Below the pieces are notes generated by a model. That model saw only the letters and a list, made by a program, of their open reading frames with translations, was not told the origin of the DNA and did no database searches. A DNA stretch of 64,000 nt from Rhodohalobacter sp. SW132. Its GTDB lineage: Bacteria; Bacteroidota; Rhodothermia; Balneolales; Balneolaceae. Location of the stretch: contig NZ_QUOK01000001.1 of NCBI RefSeq assembly GCF_003390325.1, positions 744,001-808,000 of the forward strand, given 5' to 3'. A program made the translations under genes and the position numbers. Each line of letters starts with the position of its first letter. Position 1 is the first letter of the stretch. This document shows positions 33,737 to 42,423 of this stretch, piece after piece.

Positions 33737-35809
33737 ATGAAAGATCACAATCATCATTCACAGGATGAACACAGTCATGAGCATGATCATGACAATCACT
33801 CACACGAGGATCATGATCACGGTGATCACGATCATGATGGCCACTCCCATCACGAGCACCACAAGCAGATGGTGCAGGATTTTAAATTCCGTTTTTGGTG
33901 GGTATTAGCTCTTACGATTCCGATTTTGGCCCTCTCCCCAATGATTCAGGATTTCCTGGGTGTAGATTGGCGGTTTGCAGGTGACACCTGGATATTAACC
34001 GCCCTTTCAACCGTTGTCTTTTTCTTTGGTGGATGGCCGTTTTTAACAGGGCTGGTTGATGAACTGAAGAAAAAACAGCCGGGGATGATGACCCTGATCG
34101 GTTTGGCAATCTCAGTGGCTTACATCTATAGCGTGTTCGTTGTGTTTGGCCTTGATGGGCATCTGCTGTTTTGGGAATTGTCCACTCTTGTAGCCATTAT
34201 GCTACTGGGGCACTGGATTGAGATGCGATCGGTGATGAGTGCTTCTGCTGCACTGGAAAAGCTGGCAGAACTGCTTCCCGGTAAAGCACATCGTGTTAAA
34301 GAGGACGGTTCTACCGAAGATGTTCCGGTTGAGGAGCTGAAAGTAGATGATCATATCCTGATTAAACCCGGAGAGAAAATTCCGGCCGACGGAATCGTGA
34401 TCGAAGGTAAAACCAATGTCAATGAGGCGATGCTTACCGGAGAATCTCTGCCGGTAGAGAAAAATGTAGATGATGAAGTGATAGGTGGAGCAATCAACGA
34501 AGAGGGGTCCATCACCGTAAAAATTCACAAAACCGGCGATGAATCCTTTCTTTCGCAGGTGATTGATTTGGTTCGACAGGCGCAGGAGAGCAAATCGCGT
34601 ACGCAGGACCTGGCCAACCGGGCGGCTTTTTGGCTAACAATCGTGGCTATAGGCGGTGGTCTTCTCACATTCTTTGCATGGACACTCTTTACAGGACAGG
34701 ATCTCAGTTTTGCCATTAACCGAACCGTAACGGTGATGGTAATCGCCTGTCCACACGCACTTGGCCTGGCCATTCCCCTGGTTGTTGCCGTTTCAACAAC
34801 ATTGGCAGCTACGAACGGATTTTTGATTCGTAACCGTACGGCATTTGAAGAAGCGCGAAATCTGGGAGCCGTCATTTTTGATAAAACCGGAACCCTGACC
34901 GAAGGTACGTTCACGGTAACCGATATCCTGAATTTCAACGAAGAAATTAGTGATGAGGAGCTTCTGAATTATGCAGCGGCTGTTGAGGTCAACTCTGAAC
35001 ATCCGATTGCCAGAGGCATCCTTGAAAAAGCCGGTGAGACATGGAAAGTGGAGGACTTCAATTCCATAACCGGAAAAGGTGTGGAAGGGAATGTGAAAGG
35101 TAAATCGGTGAAGGTGGTCAGCCCGGGCTATGTTCGGGATGAAAACATGGAATATCCAAAGGACCAAGTAGAGGATATCTCATCGCAGGGTAAAACAGTT
35201 GTTTTTGTGGTTCTTGATGATGAACTGCATGGAGCTATTGCACTCGGTGACAAGATTCGACCGGAGTCAAGAGACGCGATTGACCAGCTTCACGAAATGG
35301 GAATTCAATGCGTGATGCTAACCGGAGATAATCGTCAGACTGCCGAATATGTGGCCAAAGAACTTGGCATCGACCAGGTGTTTGCCGAGGTGCTGCCGGA
35401 TGAAAAAGCTGAAAAAGTGAAAGAGGTACAAGAGCAGGGAATGAAGGTGGCGATGACCGGTGACGGTGTAAATGATGCACCTGCACTTGCCACCGCGGAT
35501 GTGGGAATTGCTATTGGCGCCGGATCAGATGTAGCCGTGGAGACCGGAGACATCGTGCTGGTTCGGGACAATCCGATGGATGTAGCTCATGTGATTCAGC
35601 TTTCCAAAGCAACGTATAGCAAAATGGTTCAAAACCTGTTCTGGGCCACTGGTTATAACGTGGTTGCCATACCACTGGCTGCGGGTGTGCTATTTGTCTG
35701 GGGCATTATTCTGAGCCCGGCGATGGGCGCTGTTTTGATGTCGCTCAGTACAGTAATCGTTGCGATTAATGCACGGTTTTTGAAGATGGAGGGAAGTGGT
35801 ACTGAGTAG
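33737..35809 (+). CDS. CPH-type P1B copper-translocating ATPase
   Basis: Inner-membrane ATP-driven metal exporter, 690 aa from the ATG at 33737; the frame extends 42 bp upstream, but the His-rich domain starts here. Residues 1-45 are a His/Asp tract (HSHEHDHDNHSHEDHDHGDH) in place of a CxxC domain. Eight membrane spans are expected. The TM6 motif is Cys338-Pro-His (VIACPHALGLAIP), which marks the CopB-like P1B-3 group, linked to copper and silver. Phosphorylation site Asp382 (IFDKTGTLTEG), TGES at the actuator (MLTGESLPVEK), HP at SEHPIARG and the hinge TGDGVNDAPALA. It complements the RND pump by moving metal out of the cytoplasm. Confidence 0.93.
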   Translation: MKDHNHHSQDEHSHEHDHDNHSHEDHDHGDHDHDGHSHHEHHKQMVQDFKFRFWWVLALTIPILALSPMIQDFLGVDWRFAGDTWILTALSTVVFFFGGWPFLTGLVDELKKKQPGMMTLIGLAISVAYIYSVFVVFGLDGHLLFWELSTLVAIMLLGHWIEMRSVMSASAALEKLAELLPGKAHRVKEDGSTEDVPVEELKVDDHILIKPGEKIPADGIVIEGKTNVNEAMLTGESLPVEKNVDDEVIGGAINEEGSITVKIHKTGDESFLSQVIDLVRQAQESKSRTQDLANRAAFWLTIVAIGGGLLTFFAWTLFTGQDLSFAINRTVTVMVIACPHALGLAIPLVVAVSTTLAATNGFLIRNRTAFEEARNLGAVIFDKTGTLTEGTFTVTDILNFNEEISDEELLNYAAAVEVNSEHPIARGILEKAGETWKVEDFNSITGKGVEGNVKGKSVKVVSPGYVRDENMEYPKDQVEDISSQGKTVVFVVLDDELHGAIALGDKIRPESRDAIDQLHEMGIQCVMLTGDNRQTAEYVAKELGIDQVFAEVLPDEKAEKVKEVQEQGMKVAMTGDGVNDAPALATADVGIAIGAGSDVAVETGDIVLVRDNPMDVAHVIQLSKATYSKMVQNLFWATGYNVVAIPLAAGVLFVWGIILSPAMGAVLMSLSTVIVAINARFLKMEGSGTE

Positions 35810-35920
35810 AAGGTATTGAGTATTGAGCACTCCCCTCTCGAGAGGGAAAATCGGAAAACTCAACTGTATTAAAAAAACTAAAAAATCAAAATGTACAAAC
35901 CTAAAACAAGAGGTAACACA

Positions 35921-36400
35921 ATGAAGAATTTTATCTTAACAACAATCGCACTGTTCACCATGATTCTATTTACGAATCCGGTGACAGCACAGGATCATCA
36001 ACATCACGAGAAACATGAACAGATGATGCAAATGATGGAAGATTCAGAGATGCGAGCCATGATGATGGAACGTATCGCCGAAAATCCTGAAATGCACCGG
36101 GAAATGATGAAGCATATGAGAAAGGCCATGATGGAAAATATGCAGCAGATGGATCACTCTGAGATGATGGGCCAAATGCGCCAACGCATGAATGACCCGG
36201 AGATGAAGGAACGGATGCAGGAGCACATGAAAATGATGCAATCCATGATGGAAGGAGAAGTGATGGATCACTCGATGATGAGGGAAAAAATGCAGGACTC
36301 AGAGATGATGAGAATGCATATGATGTGCATGCAAATAATGCACGGAGATGATATGGACGGTGGCGACACTGAAGCCGGTGATCATGAAGAGCATCATTAG
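35921..36400 (+). CDS. Met/His-rich periplasmic protein
   Basis: 159 aa from the ATG at 35921, preceded by AGAGGT; the frame extends 30 bp further but without a better start. Signal peptide LTTIALFTMILFTNPVTAQ. The rest is almost wholly helical repeats rich in Met, His and Glu (MMQMMEDSEMRAMMMERIAE, MLMEEmission-free MREKMQ-type units such as MQEHMKMMQSMMEGEVMDHS) and a final GDHEEHH. Methionine-rich clusters are known Cu(I)/Ag(I) ligands in periplasmic chaperones. It is likely a metal sponge or chaperone for the neighbouring pumps; there is no family name I can assign with certainty. Confidence 0.75.
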   Translation: MKNFILTTIALFTMILFTNPVTAQDHQHHEKHEQMMQMMEDSEMRAMMMERIAENPEMHREMMKHMRKAMMENMQQMDHSEMMGQMRQRMNDPEMKERMQEHMKMMQSMMEGEVMDHSMMREKMQDSEMMRMHMMCMQIMHGDDMDGGDTEAGDHEEHH

Positions 36401-36413
36401 ATAATTATTTTAA

Positions 36414-36468
36414 AGACCTCCAAGGTTTCCCGCAAAGCGATCCCTATGGGGCAAAACCTTGGAGGTCT
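36414..36468. repeat. Hairpin with 15-bp arms (ACCTCCAAGG class)
   Basis: AGACCTCCAAGGTTT and AAACCTTGGAGGTCT are perfect complements around a 25-nt loop, between the Met-rich gene and the SHOCT gene. An ATG within it (36446) is in frame with the SHOCT gene but translates repeat, so it is not taken as the start. Confidence 0.7.
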
Positions 36469-36487
36469 GAATCTAACCCCCGACTCT

Positions 36488-36694
36488 ATGGAATCATTGA
36501 ACGAAATCTTAACCAACTGGTATCCGGTTTTTTTCATTCTGAGTGCCGTGATTGCACTCACTGTTTGGGCATGGGCAAGCAAAAAGAAAGCCCGGCTGGA
36601 TATAGATAAGGCGAATAAACTGATTTTGAAACGTCGGTATCGAAATGGAGAGATTTCCAAAAAAGAGTATGAAACTCGAATCGGTGACACATAA
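36488..36694 (+). CDS. Small membrane protein with SHOCT domain
   Basis: 68 aa. The ATG at 36488 is chosen because the earlier in-frame ATG lies in the hairpin repeat. One membrane span (YPVFFILSAVIALTVWAWA), then a charged SHOCT module (LILKRRYRNGEISKKEYETR). SHOCT domains are short oligomerisation modules, common in small proteins of copper operons. It is 20 bp ahead of the GAPDH gene, so the two are probably co-transcribed. Confidence 0.7.
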   Translation: MESLNEILTNWYPVFFILSAVIALTVWAWASKKKARLDIDKANKLILKRRYRNGEISKKEYETRIGDT

Positions 36695-36714
36695 CACTAA
36701 ATCAATCTGAGATT

Positions 36715-37743
36715 ATGAAAAAAATCAACGTAGCAGTAAACGGATATGGAGTGATTGGAAAAAGGATCGCTGAAGCATTAGATCTGCAAGACGATATGGA
36801 ATTGATTGGTATTGGGGATGTGGCTGCCGACTGGCGGATAAAAGTTGCAGCCCAAAAATATAGTGTATTTGCCAATACAGAAGAAGGCCGCAACGCGATG
36901 GCTCAGGAGAACATTCAGGTAGCCGGTGATCTTGATGATCTGCTTGATGGCGCCGATGTGGTTGTGGACTGTGCTCCCAAAAAATTCGGCGCACAAAATG
37001 CTGAAAAATATCGGCAAGCAGGTGTAAAATTTATCGTGCAGGGTGGAGAAAAGCATCAAACAACAGGCCATTCCTTCACCGCCGAATCTAACTACACCTC
37101 GGCTTTAGGCAGGGAGTCGACGCGTATTGTCTCTTGTAATACGACTTCCATCGTGCGTACGCTAAGTACGTTAAAACGTGCAGATTTATTAGAAAAAGCA
37201 CGCGGTACGCTTCTGCGACGAGCCACCGATCCATGGGAAAGTCACAAAAACGGAATTATGAATACAATGGTACCCGAACCGGAGATTCCCAGTCACCAGG
37301 GGCCGGATGCTCAAAGTGTGGATCCTGATCTGGATGTAGTAACCGCAGCTGTGAAAGTGCCGCAAACACTTTCCCACCTACACTACTGGACTGTGCAATT
37401 GACCAGGGAAGCATCCAAAGAAGAAGTTCTGGAAGCGTTTGCGAGCTCTACCCGAACAGCATTCATAAAAATGAGCGATGAACTTTCTGCTAATAATGCT
37501 GTCAAAGAGTTGATGCTCGACCTTGGCCGGCCGCACGGAGATATGTACGAAGTAGCCATCTGGGAAGACATGCTTAAAGTAGAGGGAGATGAGCTGTACT
37601 ACGCTTATTTGGTAGATAATCAAGCCATCGTTATTCCCGAAACCATCGATGCCATACGTGCATTAACGGAAGCTGAATCCGATCCCAAAAAATCGATTGA
37701 AAGGACAAATCAGTCACTGGGTGTCAGGCAACGGTTTGTATAG
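36715..37743 (+). CDS. Archaeal-type (type II) glyceraldehyde-3-phosphate dehydrogenase
   Basis: Cytoplasmic NAD(P)-dependent enzyme, 342 aa. N-terminal nucleotide-binding motif VAVNGYGVIGKRIAEAL; catalytic Cys141 in VSCNTTSIVRTL; then RRATDPWESHKNGIMNT and LGRPHGDMYEVAIWED, which follow archaeal GAPDH rather than the bacterial GapA pattern (ASCTTNC). The type II form is rare in bacteria. Here it sits between small metal-island genes with gaps of 20 and 11 bp, so it is very probably in their operon. Glycolytic GAPDH is a known copper target through its active-site Cys. A spare enzyme made under copper stress is a reasonable hypothesis, unproven. Confidence 0.87.
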   Translation: MKKINVAVNGYGVIGKRIAEALDLQDDMELIGIGDVAADWRIKVAAQKYSVFANTEEGRNAMAQENIQVAGDLDDLLDGADVVVDCAPKKFGAQNAEKYRQAGVKFIVQGGEKHQTTGHSFTAESNYTSALGRESTRIVSCNTTSIVRTLSTLKRADLLEKARGTLLRRATDPWESHKNGIMNTMVPEPEIPSHQGPDAQSVDPDLDVVTAAVKVPQTLSHLHYWTVQLTREASKEEVLEAFASSTRTAFIKMSDELSANNAVKELMLDLGRPHGDMYEVAIWEDMLKVEGDELYYAYLVDNQAIVIPETIDAIRALTEAESDPKKSIERTNQSLGVRQRFV

Positions 37744-37754
37744 AGAACAAAATT

Positions 37755-38240
37755 ATGAGTAAACACACATTTTGGATGATCATCGGATGCGGGCTTCCGC
37801 TGTTGCTGCTATTTCTTGCACCTGTTATCGGGCTTAGCAGTAATATCGCCATTTTCATTTTTATCATTGCTATGTTCGCCTGTCATCTGCTGATGGCGAA
37901 AAACATCACGGACATGACACTAACAAGCCAAATCAACACAAATCATAGAGGAGAACCCATGAAAAAATTAAACATTAAAAAACTCGGATTGGCCTTCGGT
38001 TCTACGACAGCGATCCTGTATCTGGGGTGTGTTCTGTTAATGATCATCGTAGGACAGGAAGGAACTGTTGCCTTCTTTAATACACTCCTGCATGGTTTCG
38101 ATACATCAGCCATTATCCGGATGGATATCCCCTGGTGGGAAGCTGTGATGGGAATCGTTCAGATATTTATTTTGGGATGGTTAACGGGAGCACTTGTAGC
38201 GGCAATTTATAATGTTGGATCAGATCCAAATATAGAATGA
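37755..38240 (+). CDS. Fused small membrane protein; C-terminal half DUF5676-like
   Basis: 161 aa with two unlike halves. Residues 1-60 have two hydrophobic spans (FWMIIGCGLPLLLLFLAPVI; IAIFIFIIAMFACHLLMA), like the tiny membrane proteins next to copper pumps. Residues 69-161 start MKKLNIKKLGLAFGSTTAIL and continue IPWWEAVMGIVQIFILGWLT, matching the DUF5676 membrane family, which is normally a separate protein of about 90 aa. An internal ATG at 37959 has a strong AGAGGAG 5 bp upstream, so the second half may also be translated alone. It overlaps the next gene by 4 bp (ATGA). Confidence 0.7.
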   Translation: MSKHTFWMIIGCGLPLLLLFLAPVIGLSSNIAIFIFIIAMFACHLLMAKNITDMTLTSQINTNHRGEPMKKLNIKKLGLAFGSTTAILYLGCVLLMIIVGQEGTVAFFNTLLHGFDTSAIIRMDIPWWEAVMGIVQIFILGWLTGALVAAIYNVGSDPNIE

Positions 38241-38443
38241 GTCTTATCAATAAATCAGAAATTACATGTCCTAATTGCGGTTATAAGAAAACTGAGGTGA
38301 TGCCAGTGGATGCATGTCAGTTTTTCTATGAATGTGAATCATGCCATACCATTCTGAAACCTGAAAAAGGCGACTGCTGTGTGTTTTGCAGTTATGGAAC
38401 GGTTCCTTGTCCGCCGGTGCAGAAATCGAAAGGCTGTTGCTGA
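38237..38443 (+). CDS. Cys-rich GDCCVxC-type small protein
   Basis: 68 aa, cytoplasmic. Two zinc-ribbon-like pairs (TCPNCG, YECESCH) precede KPEKGDCCVFCSYGTVPCPP, the GDCCVxC signature, and a C-terminal GCC. Such proteins occur in heavy-metal and mercury resistance clusters and probably bind metal; no activity is known. It starts within the stop of the upstream membrane-protein gene, suggesting coupled translation. Confidence 0.8.
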   Translation: MSLINKSEITCPNCGYKKTEVMPVDACQFFYECESCHTILKPEKGDCCVFCSYGTVPCPPVQKSKGCC

Positions 38444-38521
38444 TCAAGCCTAAGTCCAAATTTAATCCGGCCTGATTACTTCTAAAAATCCAATTAATCA
38501 ATAACCATTACACTATTAACC

Positions 38522-39577
38522 ATGTTACCTGACTGGATACCCAACATACACCCGTTCGTTGTTCACTTTCCCATTGCTCTGCTTGTCATAGCCGTTCTGT
38601 TTGATCTGGCCCGACTCTGGTTCAGGGAACAGAGCTGGCTGCAAAATGCAGTGATTACACTATATACACTGGGAACCGTTGGTCTGATCGCCGCATTTCT
38701 TTCCGGCCGGCAGGCGGTGGAGACCGTCTCCGTTACCGGTGATGCCGTTCCGGTTGTCACCTCCCACGAAGACTGGGCACTCTACACACTGATCTTTTTC
38801 GGAATATTCACCGCCATCCGCCTCTGGACCTGGTGGAAGGAACTGGAAAAAGGCTGGGTGCTTCCCGCACTGATTGTGCCTGCTTTGATTGGTACAGGAA
38901 TGCTATGGTACACGGGTGAACAGGGAGCCAAACTGGTATATAAGCACGGTGTGGCTGTGGGCGAAATTGACCGGCTTGGTCAGCAGATTGAAGAGCTTGA
39001 GCAGCGACTTGCCGGATTCCGGGAAGAAGCCGGGCCTGAAATGCGGGATGACGGCTCATGGATCTGGAGAATCGGTGCCGGTGCAGACCAGGTAATCACT
39101 GAATCTTTCAGCACCGAAGGTGTGGAAACTGTTGACGCTTCAACCGGACGGGATGATGGACGTATTCACCTCGAACTATCAGCCACAGATGAAAAGGCGT
39201 TTCTTTATACCGAAGGCGATCTGAGTGCTGTCGATGGACGTGCTGAAGTTAATCTGACTGATTTCAATGGCGAATTTCTGCTGATCCATCACTTTACCGA
39301 TAGCGAGAGTTATCAGTATATCCGAATCTCAGGATCTGAACTTCAGCAAGGCCAAATAGTAAATGGATCAGATAATGTTCTCGGTGCAGGCCGGGTTGAA
39401 ACCGGTGGATGGACAACGTTTAGGGTAACTGCTTCTGGTCAACATTTTTACGGGTATCAAAACGGAAATACCATCGTCCATACCCATGCTGATGAGATGG
39501 AAGAAGGAAGAACTGGCTTTGCATTTACCGGTTCCGGAAATATTAAAATTCGGCTGATTGAATTTACTGCGCTTTAA
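38522..39577 (+). CDS. DUF2231 membrane protein with C-terminal LamG-like domain
   Basis: 351 aa. N-terminal four-helix DUF2231 membrane domain with the family motif HPFVVHFPIALLV, then further spans to about residue 140 (ALIVPALIGTGMLWYTGEQG). A short coiled coil follows (IDRLGQQIEELEQRLAGFRE), then a beta-sandwich of concanavalin/DUF1080-like type (FNGEFLLIHHFTDSESYQYI; GWTTFRVTASGQHFYGYQNG). The conserved His residues of DUF2231 could bind haem or metal; its role is unknown. It is the last clear gene of the metal island. Confidence 0.8.
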   Translation: MLPDWIPNIHPFVVHFPIALLVIAVLFDLARLWFREQSWLQNAVITLYTLGTVGLIAAFLSGRQAVETVSVTGDAVPVVTSHEDWALYTLIFFGIFTAIRLWTWWKELEKGWVLPALIVPALIGTGMLWYTGEQGAKLVYKHGVAVGEIDRLGQQIEELEQRLAGFREEAGPEMRDDGSWIWRIGAGADQVITESFSTEGVETVDASTGRDDGRIHLELSATDEKAFLYTEGDLSAVDGRAEVNLTDFNGEFLLIHHFTDSESYQYIRISGSELQQGQIVNGSDNVLGAGRVETGGWTTFRVTASGQHFYGYQNGNTIVHTHADEMEEGRTGFAFTGSGNIKIRLIEFTAL

Positions 39578-39679
39578 CTCAGGAATCTATCTGCATCTAC
39601 AAAAGTCTGTTTTCGAAATACTATGAATGTATAGAGGGGCATAATTGTACTATTGGTAAATCAAACAAAATCATAAATT

Positions 39680-40351
39680 ATGTCCTATACAGTCAAAATT
39701 AAAGACATTCAGAATATTACGCACGATGTAAAACAGCTAACGTTTGAAAAGCCGGGTGGATATGAATTTTCACCGGGGCAGGCTACAGAAGTGGCGATTG
39801 ATAAAGAAGGATGGCGTGATGAGAAACGCCCATTTACTTTTACTTCCCTTCCCAAAGATGATTACCTGGAGTTTGTGATTAAAATCTATCCGGAACACGA
39901 CGGGGTGACGGAACAAATTGGAAAACTGGAACCCGGGGATAACCTGATGATCGGTGATGCGTGGGGTACGATTCAATATGATGGTGAAGGTGTTTTTCTT
40001 GCCGGAGGTGCCGGCGTGACGCCATTCATCGCCATACTCCGTGATCTGCACGAAAAAAGTGAAATTGGAGATAATCACCTCATTTTTTCAAATAAATCAC
40101 CTAAAGATGTAATTCTGAAAGAAGAGTTCGAATCGATACTGGGTATCCAATTTACCAGTCTGGTAACCGATGAATTCTCCAAAGATGACCTGTTCCTGGA
40201 TGGCTATATTGATAAAGATTTTCTCAAAAAACAGATTACCGATTTCGAACAGCCGTTTTATGTTTGTGGACCTAAAGAATTCAATGAAGCGATGATGACC
40301 TACCTGAAAGAACTTGGTGCGGATCCCGATGCTCTTGTGTTTGAGGAGTGA
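39680..40351 (+). CDS. Ferredoxin-NADP reductase family FAD/NAD(P) oxidoreductase
   Basis: 223 aa, cytoplasmic. The FAD-binding barrel motif RPFTFTSLP occupies the place of the usual RxYS. The NAD(P)-binding half has VFLAGGAGVTPFIAILRDL and ends with FYVCGPKEFNEAMMTYLKEL. No iron-sulfur domain is attached, so it resembles flavodoxin or ferredoxin reductases and stand-alone reductase subunits. It stands alone, with a strong bidirectional hairpin 46 bp downstream. The electron acceptor is unknown. Confidence 0.88.
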   Translation: MSYTVKIKDIQNITHDVKQLTFEKPGGYEFSPGQATEVAIDKEGWRDEKRPFTFTSLPKDDYLEFVIKIYPEHDGVTEQIGKLEPGDNLMIGDAWGTIQYDGEGVFLAGGAGVTPFIAILRDLHEKSEIGDNHLIFSNKSPKDVILKEEFESILGIQFTSLVTDEFSKDDLFLDGYIDKDFLKKQITDFEQPFYVCGPKEFNEAMMTYLKELGADPDALVFEE

Positions 40352-40396
40352 TCTCAGCATTTGCTCATTTATTCAAAAAAATCCTTTTTAAAATTT

Positions 40397-40447
40397 AAAA
40401 AGTGAGCATCAAAACGGGGATTTCCCTGCCATTGACGCTCACTTTTT
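40397..40447. terminator. Bidirectional terminator between reductase and thiamine operon
   Basis: AAAAAGTGAGCATCAA and TTGACGCTCACTTTTT pair over 16 bp (one mismatch) around a loop with its own GGGATTTCCC. A-run before and T-run after. It insulates the TPP riboswitch, which starts 14 bp later. Confidence 0.8.
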
Positions 40448-40460
40448 GTATGTTCCATAC

Positions 40461-40542
40461 ACCATTAGGGGTGCCCCGTTCTCAGGGGCTGAAATAATAC
40501 CCTTATCACCTGATCCGGATCATACCGGCGGAGGGAAATGGA
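40461..40542 (+). promoter_or_regulatory. TPP riboswitch (THI element)
   Basis: The conserved core is readable: GGGGTGCC, then GGGGCTGAAATAATACCC, then ACCTGATCCGGATCATACCG and GCGGAGGGAAATGG. These are the P1/P2/P4 and pyrimidine/pyrophosphate sensor parts of the THI box. It lies about 100 bp ahead of thiM, so TPP should repress the thiamine genes downstream. The expression platform between 40543 and 40642 has no clear T-run terminator; translational control is possible. Confidence 0.95.
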
Positions 40543-40642
40543 TTGATTCGCTCATATTCTTTAGTGAGTGAGTGAACCTGTTTTCTCTTCCCGCCCGTTG
40601 TGACCGATCTCGATCTGAAATTATCAAAAAAACTGCACAGCC

Positions 40643-41452
40643 ATGAATGAAGCTGAACGTACATCAAACCACCTGCAAAATGTGAGAGAGACCGGGCCGC
40701 TGGTCCACAATATTACCAACTATGTAGTGATGAACAATACCGCAAACGCACTGCTCTCGCTGGGTGCTTCCCCTGTGATGGCGCATGCCAAAGAAGAAGT
40801 CGCCGACATGGCAGCCATCGCCAGTGCACTGGTTATCAATATCGGAACGCTGAGCCCGCACTGGGTGGAGGCAATGGAGATTGCGATGAAATCAGCCGCT
40901 GAAAACGGCGCGCCAATTATTATTGACCCCGTAGGTGCAGGCGCAACACCGTATCGCACAGATACGCTCAAGAAATTGATTGGTGCTACTTCGCCGGATA
41001 TCATTCGGGGAAATGCATCTGAAATCGGCGCACTTTACACTGCTGATGTAAAAACAAAGGGTGTGGACAGCACACAGGAGAGCCACTCATCGGTTAACGC
41101 CGCTCACCACCTGGCCGGGGAATATAGCTGCGTGGTGGTTGTAAGCGGCGAAACAGACTATATCGTTTCAGAAAATGAAACGCGGACCGTACATAACGGG
41201 CATTCGCTGATGGGCCGCGTGACCGGAATGGGGTGTACAGCTTCGGCGCTCATCGGGGCGTTTGCCGGTGCGGGAATTGATCCCGTAGAAGCGTCACTCT
41301 CTGCCATGCGTGTGATGGGCATTGCCGGTGAGATGGCTGCTGAAAAATCGGCCGGCCCAGGCTCATTTCAGACCCACTTCCTTGATGCACTCTACGTATT
41401 GGACAACCAGGGAATAGAATCGCGACTGAAACCGGAGGAAACCCATGCGTAA
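40643..41452 (+). CDS. thiM: Hydroxyethylthiazole kinase ThiM
   Basis: Phosphorylates 5-(2-hydroxyethyl)-4-methylthiazole, a thiamine breakdown product, giving the thiazole phosphate used by ThiE. 269 aa. Signatures: [64 protein letters not shown] and [19 protein letters not shown] with the catalytic Cys. First gene under the TPP riboswitch; it overlaps thiE by 8 bp. Confidence 0.96.
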   Translation: MNEAERTSNHLQNVRETGPLVHNITNYVVMNNTANALLSLGASPVMAHAKEEVADMAAIASALVINIGTLSPHWVEAMEIAMKSAAENGAPIIIDPVGAGATPYRTDTLKKLIGATSPDIIRGNASEIGALYTADVKTKGVDSTQESHSSVNAAHHLAGEYSCVVVVSGETDYIVSENETRTVHNGHSLMGRVTGMGCTASALIGAFAGAGIDPVEASLSAMRVMGIAGEMAAEKSAGPGSFQTHFLDALYVLDNQGIESRLKPEETHA

Positions 41453-42098
41453 GGCCGACCTGAGCTTATACCTGGTAACCGACCGGGAAATGATGAAAGA
41501 GAACAGTCTGCCCGAACTGGTGCAAATAGCAGCGGAAAATGGAGTAACGACAGTTCAACTTCGGGAAAAGAACGCTTCAACCCGGGAATTTATCCGGCTG
41601 GGATTTGAGCTGAAAAAAGTACTTGATCCGCTTCACATTCCTCTGATTATAAACGATCGGGTGGATGTTGCATTAGCGGTAGACGCAGCGGGCGTTCACC
41701 TCGGTCAGAACGATATGCCCGTGAGCATCGCGCGAAATCTTCTCGGCCGGGATAAAATCATCGGACTATCGGTGGAGACGGAAGAAGACCTGGAAACGGT
41801 GGATGCACTCCAGCCGGATTACCTGGGTGTGAGCCCTATATACAGCACGCCTACAAAAACCGACACCAAACGGGAGTGGGGACTCACCGGACTGAAAATG
41901 ATCTCGGAGAGAACCAGTTATCCACTTGTTGCGATCGGCGGAATAAACATCGGAAATGCACAGTCCATATTGAAAAATGGAGCCGATGGACTGGCAGTTG
42001 TATCAGCAATTTGCGCTTCTGAAGATCCCGGCTGCGCCACTGCCGAACTCCGCAAACAAATTGATGCGATAATCAAACCTCAGGCGCATGGAATTTGA
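41445..42098 (+). CDS. thiE: Thiamine phosphate synthase ThiE
   Basis: Joins the thiazole phosphate and HMP pyrophosphate into thiamine phosphate; 217-aa TIM barrel. Motifs: [67 protein letters not shown] and [16 protein letters not shown]. It starts inside the end of thiM. A 325-bp gap with a MITE-like repeat separates it from thiL. Confidence 0.96.
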   Translation: MRKADLSLYLVTDREMMKENSLPELVQIAAENGVTTVQLREKNASTREFIRLGFELKKVLDPLHIPLIINDRVDVALAVDAAGVHLGQNDMPVSIARNLLGRDKIIGLSVETEEDLETVDALQPDYLGVSPIYSTPTKTDTKREWGLTGLKMISERTSYPLVAIGGINIGNAQSILKNGADGLAVVSAICASEDPGCATAELRKQIDAIIKPQAHGI

Positions 42099-42142
42099 TC
42101 TAAACCCTGAGTTCTATTTTAAGATGGAGTTAATTCGTGACT

Positions 42143-42350
42143 GATACTGTCAAGAAAGGAGATGCCTATAAATCGGCGCCTAATTAATATAAGTTTGTGA
42201 GTTAAATTTGAGCACCTGGTCTTTTTGACCCACCCCCGGCCCCTCCCTATGTCGCAAATACACTCCATATGGAGGGGAGCGCAATAAAATATTGATAGCT
42301 TGTTTAAAGTATTTAGGTTCTGAGAATTCAGTTAATGCTTTTTAACAGCC
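42143..42350. repeat. MITE-like repeat, copy B, between thiE and thiL
   Basis: 208 bp, closely similar to copy C at 45255-45463 and more loosely to copy A at 4787-4992. Left tip GATACTGTCAAGAAAGG, right tip TTTTTAACAGCC. Internal GGTC-TTTTT-GACC hairpin and a CCATATGG palindrome. No ORF. It splits the thiamine operon. Bases 42351-42423 hold nothing further recognisable. Confidence 0.8.
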
Positions 42351-42423
42351 TCGGGGTAGTTCATTATGAAAGAGATCATTTCCATGCAGTCAATAACCTT
42401 TATAAATACACGAGACAATTATT

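Noticed and set aside
36446-36487. Upstream ATG of the SHOCT protein
   Set aside because: It lies within a hairpin repeat; the next ATG directly precedes the membrane segment.
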